Below, in pieces: positions 57,563 through 64,000 of a stretch of 64,000 nt of DNA; positions within the stretch are counted from its first letter, which is position 1, and every line of letters starts with the position of its first letter. The DNA is taken from assembly GCA_039545295.1 (NCBI GenBank), contig BCIK01000002.1, positions 692,841-756,840 of the forward strand, read 5' to 3'. Under the pieces are notes generated by a model. The model saw nothing but the letters and a program-made list of their open reading frames with translations. It did not search any database and was not told the DNA's origin. The stretch comes from Udeniomyces pyricola. Taxonomy: Eukaryota > Basidiomycota > Tremellomycetes > Cystofilobasidiales > Mrakiaceae. Made by a program: the position numbers and the translations under genes.

Positions 57563-59258
57563 ATGCCATCAGAATCTGGAGCTTGGCTCGCCAGCAGCAA
57601 AGAAGAGCTCCTCACGGCCCTAGCCGATCGTGAGTGACACGCTACTTCAGGCCTTCCCTGTACACCCTCCGACTGCTTACTGCGGCCGGCTCTACATAGC
57701 CCAGTTGGGCCCGTGTTCACCTTACCTCGATCTTGCTACTAATACTAACATGCTTTCCGTTCCCCTTCGTAGCAAGGTGTCTTGTTCCCTCGTTCGTCCT
57801 TACCATGCTATGGTCAGACCTCGCTTGGTCGTTTCCTAACGGCCGCCATAAGGGACTGGCTTTGTTTTACCATCGTGCCTTCCTGGCGTTTCCCTTCCTG
57901 TCTTGGTCTTTCCTCCCTGCTGGATACAGATACGCACGCGCCATCTTCAAATCATACATCAAGTGTAAAATCTTCCATGGTAATTCAAACCGAACGACTA
58001 GTCGGAAACTCGATTCGATTGAGTTTGCCCTCGCCGCGGCCGGGCGGTAAGGCTCTTTCAGCAAAGCGACCTCCCAGCGGCGTGAAGCGATGAGAGGAGG
58101 ACTGCCTAGAATCTGTGGCTGAAACCATCCTTGATTTAACCTGGATCAGACTCGATGACTTTCTTCCCGACCTCGTCGATCTTCGGCAGGTCTATAACCT
58201 TCACTCGTCAGCCTTTGCAACTCGGACATGGCACAACGACCGTCCCAGTCCTAGTCATCATCAAACCACTCGTCCAGGTCCCTATCCCGCCAACCAAGCA
58301 ACGAGATCGATGATGACACGACTGCCTGTCTTTCGGGAATCCACCGATGCTATTCAGGCACCAGGCATGGTTCGAAGCAGGTCACTGGGAGGCGAAAGTC
58401 TGCCCTCATACGCCGCAGCTGTATCAACCATACATCCGCCTAATTCTCTACTTGTTCAGGAACCAGCAACGGCAATCAGTAGAGAACCATCGATGGCGCT
58501 TCCATGGATTCCTTCGACTCCAACAACACTGAATCGTGAACCTTCATCCAGTTTATCACTCGCCTCCAATCCCGTCTCGGGGTCTTCCTCATCTCATTCT
58601 TCGCCCTCACGTTGTTCTCCTCGTCACCAGTCCACTCGACATGCCTCCGGGGCCATACCATCTTCCTCTTCCAATATCATCATCGTCATTCAGCCGCCTC
58701 ATGTGATCTACCCCACCCAAACGTCCAATCGAGACCCGCTATCGACCGAAAGAACCCGGTCTGTCTCCCCCACACGTCCAACAACCCATCCTAGATCTCA
58801 TCACGGATCAGTCTCGGGCGAATTTGATGATCTACGCCATATTTCAACCCATTTCTCACACGCCCATCTCATTTCGCTTTCGAGCTCATCGGACCATGAC
58901 GTTTCACCGGCCCGAGGCGCCTACTCTGACCGGTCGCTTGAGCTTAGGGAGAAGTTGCGACAGGTTGCAGCGGAGTATATAGAAAGTCTTGGGGGAACAG
59001 ATGATCAAGAGGTATGGGGTCGACATGATCCGTGTGATTGTGAGGACGAGAGGGTGGGGCGGCCCACTACCTCAACAAATTACCGAGCTCAGCCGGCTGT
59101 GGTCAGTACGAAATAGTCATGGACTTGGTGGGAAGATAACTGAGATCCGTGATTGATACTTTGACTGACCATGCTTCCTGTTTCTTTGGCTCAAGATCGC
59201 ACGGATAGAAGGTGATGGACATAGGGAAAACGATGTAAGGGACGTGATGTCAGATTGA
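57563..59258 (+). CDS. Tandem-family gene B, unknown function
   Basis: Second relative. Exon 1 57563-57629 (MPSESGAWLASSKEELLTAL, AD) ends in the same phase as in A and C. Middle exons are uncertain. The core exon after gatacag at about 57928 reads YARAIFKSYIKCKIFHGN, then NRTTSRKLDSIEFALAAAG. The long exon (from about 58150) reads LDDFLPDLVDLRQVYNLHSS, then a tail rich in Ser/Pro/His with TRLPVFRESTD, GGESLPSYAAAVST and NIIIVIQPPHVIYPTQ. It ends either at TAG 59114-59116 or, more likely, continues via a gtcagt donor into a last exon IARIEGDGHRENDVRDVMSD stopping at TGA 59256-59258. That intron has a ctgac branch and phase 0, and a terminal mini-exon is also found in gene A. Function unknown. 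Confidence 0.6.
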
Positions 59259-59786
59259 GCAGGTGCTGTTCGATGTCTCGTCATCGAATCAGTCATATAT
59301 TGTCCTTCACGTGCATGTGTCGGATTCTAAATGCGATGTATCATATCGATATTGATGGTGTTGGGTATAGTGAGTCTCGTAACCCTCGATGTCTTCACGG
59401 AGTTGCTCACGACACCAAGAAAACAGTGAAGTTAGTGAAGCTGGCTCTTGGCCGACATACGATATGTGAGCAAGCCAGCCTTTTGGCTCTACTGTCACAG
59501 AAAGTGTGAAACGTTTGCAGGTCTTCAACAACTTCGCTGAAAATAGAGAAACCAGCGTTACCGTGCCGTGGAACTTCCAAGCAAGCTTCCATGAGTATCG
59601 ACGTGGAGCTTTGTCGAAGTTGATCGAAGCACCAAGCTCTGATATGTATTCAATGCACAATTATGAATGAGTCATACGTTATGACTCCGTCCATCGCTTA
59701 CTCATCATGTCTCAATATGACCACCCTATTTCTTCTAGTGATTTCTTTCACGGGATAACTTCAACACTGACCTAAACATCGCCATC
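59259..59786. other. Spacer between tandem-family genes B and C
   Basis: About 0.5 kb, no exon recognised; the opposing frames are short and without domain content. Presumably the 3' end of B and promoter of C. Confidence 0.4.
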
Positions 59787-60612
59787 ATGAACAACTCCTC
59801 ACCTGCTTTGATCGTGGGACGAAAAGAACAAGCTGTTGCGCTGCTGTGTCGTTCGGGTCAGTGTTTATCCCGTTTGATGATGTACGGGTATCTAGATTCC
59901 TAGTCCGCGTCATTGTCAAGGCTATGGTGATCAGTATCTAACTGATCATCGATTTTGTATCAACCAGATCGAGCACGGGTAGATCCAGAGTACGCGCCGC
60001 AGATCGCTCCGATCTTCCGATTCGAGTCCCTCCTTATATCCGCGATACCTCATGAATCCAACGTGCAGATGGTCACTACATCTATCTCAACATCTGACAA
60101 GCTTATTGCCTTCCTTCTTGAAATTCGCCAGTTACGCCCGACTGATCATCGATGCATACATCCGAGTAAAACTCAAGCACCATAACGGTTATGCCAATAC
60201 CAGTTTCAAGCTCGACATGTTGGAGGGCGATCTACGAAGGATCAACCAGTGGGCGATCAAGTCAACTTTCCGATGGGGGCGACCTCGTTTTATATGCGAC
60301 GATTCCAACCAGTGTCTAGCGCTGAAATTTTTTGAGTCAATTTGCTGGCAAAGGTTACCCTTCTTCCTTCCGTTGTTCGTCGAATTTCGAGCTGCGTACA
60401 ATCTCCGCCGATCGCCCTATGCCTCGACAGGCGAACTCTCCCACCGTCGGGCATCTAGCTTATCTACTCGACTCCCAGTACAGCGCGAAAGGTGTCTCTC
60501 CGATTCGGAGAGGATGTCAATAGAAGAGAATGAACTACCGGTGTACGAGGACGATACAGGCAAAGCGGAGTGGGATCCGCTGTTGCAATCTCCGCCTTAC
60601 TCGGCTTCTTGA
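59787..60612 (+). CDS. Tandem-family gene C, unknown function
   Basis: Third relative and the most compact. Exon 1 from ATG 59787 (MNNSSPALIVGRKEQAVALL, CRS) ends one base into a codon. Exon 2 after accag reads DRARVDPEYAPQIAPIFRFE. The core exon (about 60126-60250) reads YARLIIDAYIRVKLKHHNG, then NTSFKLDMLEGDLRRINQ. The last exon reads LPFFLPLFVEFRAAYNLRRS then PYASTGELSHRRAS, TRLPVQRERCLSDSERMSIE, ENELPVYEDDTGKAEWDPLL, ending SPPYSAS at TGA 60610-60612. Shares TRLPV-x-RE with gene B and an LPxY motif with A and B. Two helices with a hydrophobic patch (LPFFLPLF) could touch a membrane. No known family recognised. Confidence 0.62.
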
Positions 60613-61002
60613 GTGCCCGTGTGTGCGCGCGTGGCTGGAAATGGCATAGCGATGATATACAACTTGCTACGACGCTCGTCAGGTGGATGATCACGCGACA
60701 AATTAGGCCGGAAAGAAGAACCGCCTTGAACTCATCATACGCAGCGATGGGTAGGAGATCATCTGGATCGATCTACCATCCGCAGATCTAGAGAGCCGCG
60801 AGACGACAGACACGGCAAGAAGATGGCGTGATGATAAATTAGCTGAGTCCATGAGATATGATCAGATATGTGTACATATATAGGGGTCCTCAGAGTTGGC
60901 GCTGATCGTCACTGTTCGCTCAGGATCGCTGATCTTCAGCGCGCTGATATCCAACGTCCAGCTTGTCTGCGCACACGATGGGCACTCGATCATCAATCGA
61001 CC
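60613..61002. other. Spacer upstream of the full-length F-box gene
   Basis: 3' flank of array gene C and upstream region of the F-box gene, with a TATA-like stretch (tacatatatagg) at about 60873-60884, some 120 bases before the start codon. No exon seen. Confidence 0.4.
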
Positions 61003-62064
61003 ATGGCGTTCTCGCCATCTCGTGATCAGTTCTTCTTCCCACCCGAGCTTCTCCTCAACGTCTTCACCCACGCCCACAACGACAGCGCCACACTCGCCGC
61101 TCTCTGCCTCTGTAACTCTACATTCCTCGAGCTGGCCTCTCCCATCCTCTACACTAGGACCGTCCCCGTCGAAGCACTCCCTTCCGGCCGTCTCACTCGC
61201 ACTCGGTCGCCTCGACTTGCCGAGCTCCTCCCTCGGATCACCCTCAACATCATCCACTCCTTGACCGTCACGCTCCTTCGACCTTCCAAGCAAGACAACC
61301 AAGGCCTGCTCAAAACCGCCCTCCTGGCCTGTACAGCTGCTAGTGAAGCCGCTATTAAGTGTGAGGTTACTTACCCATCTGCCATTGGCCAAACAGCGGT
61401 AGACGCTTGCCTTGCTGTCGCAGCCACGCTTCCTCTGCCTCCATCGCTCCCAAACGTCCGACATCTCCAAATCGACCTTCCCTTTGGTGATCACGACGAA
61501 GCCTACCATCTCGGAAACGGCTATGAGGCATGTCTCTCGTTCCTCCCTATCTGTCCCCTTCTCATGTCCCTCAACCCAACATCCGTGACAGTTCGGAGGA
61601 CGATCTGTAGCTCCGATCCGACCCATGGATCCAAAGATACCGTTGTCAATCCCGACTGGATGAGTTACCCGATCCAGATGCCTACCTGGTGGGCGGCTAC
61701 CTCGACTTGGACATCTCTCCGGTCCATCACGCTCGTCGGATGCTCTCTCTACGACCATGGACCCATGGGCCCGACATTCTGTTTTCTGTCCTCTTGGTCA
61801 AGAGGACCCCTTCGAATCACATTCGACGTTCGCGAAACGACGAATCTTGAGGAACTCATCGACTGTGATTGGCCACGAGAGCTTGTCGATGAGAAGACCC
61901 TCGAGATCCCTGCGACGACTGGCGGAGAGCCAAAGGTCTTTGTTCGGACGAGATCGCGACAGATCTATGAGCTGGCCGAACGCACGTTGATGGAGTTTGG
62001 GACGTCAGAGAAGGGGCTGGCTATGGTATACAGAGATCGCGTGATCATCACGTTAGAGGAGTAG
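61003..62064 (+). CDS. F-box-like domain protein, full-length copy
   Basis: Single-exon gene of 353 residues (ATG 61003-61005, TAG 62062-62064). The N-terminal F-box-like motif reads FFFPPELLLNVFTHAHNDSA then TLAALCLCNSTFLELASPIL, which would bind Skp1 in an SCF ubiquitin ligase. The rest lacks recognisable WD40 or clear LRR repeats but has leucine-containing spaced segments (LLPRITLNIIHSLTVTLL, LPNVRHLQIDLPFG, TSLRSITLVGCS, TNLEELIDCDWP) that resemble irregular leucine-rich repeats of fungal F-box proteins. A shorter, damaged relative lies in opposite orientation at 10575-11120. Compared with that copy, this one stops earlier: a Trp codon (TGG) there is TAG here, losing about six residues. 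Lack of introns is unusual for this window and suits a retro-copied or expanded family (inference). Confidence 0.75.
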   Translation: MAFSPSRDQFFFPPELLLNVFTHAHNDSATLAALCLCNSTFLELASPILYTRTVPVEALPSGRLTRTRSPRLAELLPRITLNIIHSLTVTLLRPSKQDNQGLLKTALLACTAASEAAIKCEVTYPSAIGQTAVDACLAVAATLPLPPSLPNVRHLQIDLPFGDHDEAYHLGNGYEACLSFLPICPLLMSLNPTSVTVRRTICSSDPTHGSKDTVVNPDWMSYPIQMPTWWAATSTWTSLRSITLVGCSLYDHGPMGPTFCFLSSWSRGPLRITFDVRETTNLEELIDCDWPRELVDEKTLEIPATTGGEPKVFVRTRSRQIYELAERTLMEFGTSEKGLAMVYRDRVIITLEE

Positions 62065-63801
62065 GAGGAGCGCGCAAGCAGACGGTGACGTAGGATGATG
62101 ATGGGGAGGCATATCATGACCATTGACGATTACAACTAGACTGCAGTCGCCATCACGTTGACTTTGCTGTATCAAGGCTTCGCACGTATTCCTTGCGCCG
62201 GCAGCGCGTCAGCTTACGTCGTACGGTCAATTCATTTTGACTTGAAGCATTTCTGGCGAACATTTCCAAATATTCTTGGGAGCTGCAAAGGTATCAGTGG
62301 GCTTTATGATGACAGCGATCGTACCATAGCTGAAGCGGTGAAGCTTTTGTGGCTTGCCCTGGTCAACGCGATATACTCTGATCGGTCCGGGCCGATGTTT
62401 GATCGATATAAGTTGCCAGCGGAGTCGACAGCGGCCTGCGGTGATGCTATATGTCCTCCTCCAGATGTGCTCAGCTGATCAATCAGGTTCTTGGGCAAGA
62501 GATACTCGGTTGTACGGTACGTATGACCGCGATAGTGTGCCGGTCGTTGACATATCGTAGATGATCGGAAGGAGACGTTGTTCTATGATTCATGATCGAC
62601 TCCAGCTGGCGCGTACGGATATATGGATCATGATCAGGTCATAATCCTACAGTCCTCTGCGCTTTGCAGCCCTTTGCCGGTCTGCCGGTGTTGGCCGGTG
62701 CGCTTAGACGGCCCTCAATATTCCGAGTCAATTCTTTAGGGTGAGTACTACGATACCTAGGATCCGGTTCCGCGAACGGCCCATGCAATACATATGCAAA
62801 GTACATGGCATCCAGGTTTTCTTCTCTCTGCGCACTATGGTCGAACTGTTGGGTGAAAGTCGACATATCGACATATCGGCATATAGGGTAAAATGCTGAA
62901 CATCGACGCGCATATCTCGCGTAACTTGCAGATATATCTTGTGACATACTATTGTCATGTAAATAGCGAGCCACATTACAGTAGCGGTCCGGTTGCTAAG
63001 TCTGCAAATGAGCTGATCTAAGATCTGAGACGAACGGCAGAACGAGCGGAAGGGTTGAGAATCTGAACGCATCGCTGGAAGAGGTTGAACCATCCGCACC
63101 CCATCGAATATCGATTATCCGTCTTGCGGCAGGCTCACAAACGCCATCATTCGCTCAACGCGCTCAGCCCTGGCTAGGTCTCATCGCATCGTACTTTGAA
63201 GCTTCAGCGGATAACTCTGTGCTTGTCTCGCCCCTCCTAAGCTCAATCGTCGATCGTCTCTAACGATCTGCAGATCTACGAGGTCGTATATCCGGTCGAT
63301 AGGAGCTAATTCGGCCGTTCGAGGCCTCCCCTGATTTCAGACGATGTGGCCCCTTTCGCCCTGATTGGCGTGGCGACGATCCCTCCACATGCCACAGGCC
63401 TTGTAAAGGGTGTCAGGTCGCAGTTCACTTTGAAACACTGAAACCTCCTCGTTTCTTGATCAGGGGTTCTCATCCTGCGTTCCGTACTTTCCGTGCTGAT
63501 CACTCATTGCTTGCTTTCGTCCCTAGCGCTTCTTAGCTTGTCTCGGCTTTCGTACATGAGCCAGAGGTGGCCCGCTGACCTCTTGGCCCGGTGAACGTTG
63601 ACCGGTTGGCTACCCAGACTTCTGTTGTGCAGTCCTACGTAAACTGTACCCTGGCGCCATAAAAGCTGACACTGAAAACTCTTCCCATCATCTTCTCCTC
63701 ATCCACCACTTCTCCATCCTTTCTTGTCCCTTCCACTTCTTTACTACACATCCACTCCCTTCTGTCAAAACCCAACCACTTTAACTTTCCTTTTCATCAA
63801 C
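62065..63801. other. Gene-poor region upstream of the secreted-protein gene
   Basis: About 1.7 kb. I found no exon with family content on either strand. The last 150 bases look like a promoter and leader: a TATA-like cataaaag at about 63658-63665 and then a C/T-rich leader with catcaacATG at the start codon. Confidence 0.4.
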
Positions 63802-64000
63802 ATGAAGTTCACCTCTGCCCTCTTCCTCTCCTTCGCTGCCTTTGTCTCGGCTGCTCCCATCATCTCTCCTGCGGCCGTCGCTGTTGGGGCTGACGTGTCG
63901 GCTGGTGCCACCGTCTCCATCTCGGATGTCACTACTCCTGTCCTCAACATCTTGCACAATCTTGAGACCAAGACTGTAAGTTTCTCATTGCATCTTGGCT
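63802..64000 (+). CDS. Secreted protein, 3' truncated by the window edge
   Basis: ATG 63802-63804 opens MKFTSALFLSFAAFVSAAPI, a clear signal peptide: Lys at position 2-3, hydrophobic core, and a likely signal peptidase site after VSA. The mature part starts small-residue-rich (ISPAAVAVGADVSAGATV) and continues SISDVTTPVLNILHNLETKT, then reaches a gtaagt donor at about 63976. The remainder lies outside the window. The TATA-like box and pyrimidine-rich leader suggest good expression. The alternating small/hydrophobic start recalls small secreted or wall-associated fungal proteins such as HsbA-like ones, but the fragment is too short to assign. Confidence 0.7.
   Translation, partial: MKFTSALFLSFAAFVSAAPIISPAAVAVGADVSAGATVSISDVTTPVLNILHNLETKTVSFSLHLG

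Noticed and set aside
60862..61758. 298-codon minus-strand frame opposite the F-box gene
   Set aside because: Purely antisense to a well-supported coding frame with F-box motif; no own domain. The same shadow appears at 10860-11321.

Overview
The window is a eukaryotic, gene-dense fungal chromosome segment. Nearly every gene is broken by many short GT-AG introns (about 50-100 bases, CTRAY-like branch points, pyrimidine-rich acceptors). The ribosomal protein gene RPS13 uses CGA for 13 of its 14 arginines. Together with the gene families present (MedA-type regulator, Jen1-type transporter, Bor1, KGG-type stress repeats) this suggests a basidiomycete yeast, most likely a tremellomycete; that placement is inference. 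I see no rRNA, tRNA, CRISPR or intact transposon.

Layout. 1-2305 (+): 3' part of the prenyltransferase alpha subunit RAM2. 3230-3598 (-) and 4572-4885 (+): two small unknown proteins. 6043-9521 (-): GSK3 kinase. 10575-11120 (-): shortened copy of an F-box-like protein whose full-length relative lies at 61003-62064 (+). 11377-13920 (-): Ser-rich coiled-coil protein. 14892-18430 (-): borate transporter BOR1. 19244-20472 (-): GPI-anchor deacetylase PIGL/GPI12. 21080-24511 (+): type I membrane protein with a PPxY tail motif. 25821-29316 (-): Jen1-type carboxylate transporter. 30897-34279 (-): MedA-type developmental regulator. 36253-37616 (+): RPS13. 38121-40835 (+): SAGA subunit SPT3. 41399-44275 (-): Ser/Pro-rich unknown. 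44950-46301 (+): KGG-like repeat protein built by exon duplication. 47064-52488 (-): large BTB plus CAP-Gly protein. 52939-53625 (-): small single-span membrane protein. 55705-60612 (+): three tandem, strongly diverged members of an unrecognised gene family. 63802-end (+): start of a secreted protein.

The left and centre are mostly housekeeping genes (prenylation, GPI anchors, ribosome, SAGA, signalling, transport). From about 53.6 kb on the window becomes accessory in character: long gene-poor gaps, a strong hairpin, the three-gene array, the F-box copy and a secreted protein. The array is the best candidate for something undescribed. Its members share intron phase, a short helical core and a C-terminal LPxY motif. 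The membrane protein at 21-24.5 kb carries a canonical PPxY motif, so contact of these proteins with Rsp5/Nedd4-type WW domains is a testable idea. Several gene models (5' end of 41399-44275, C-terminus of 11377-13920, middle exons of the array genes) are incomplete because splicing cannot be settled by eye.
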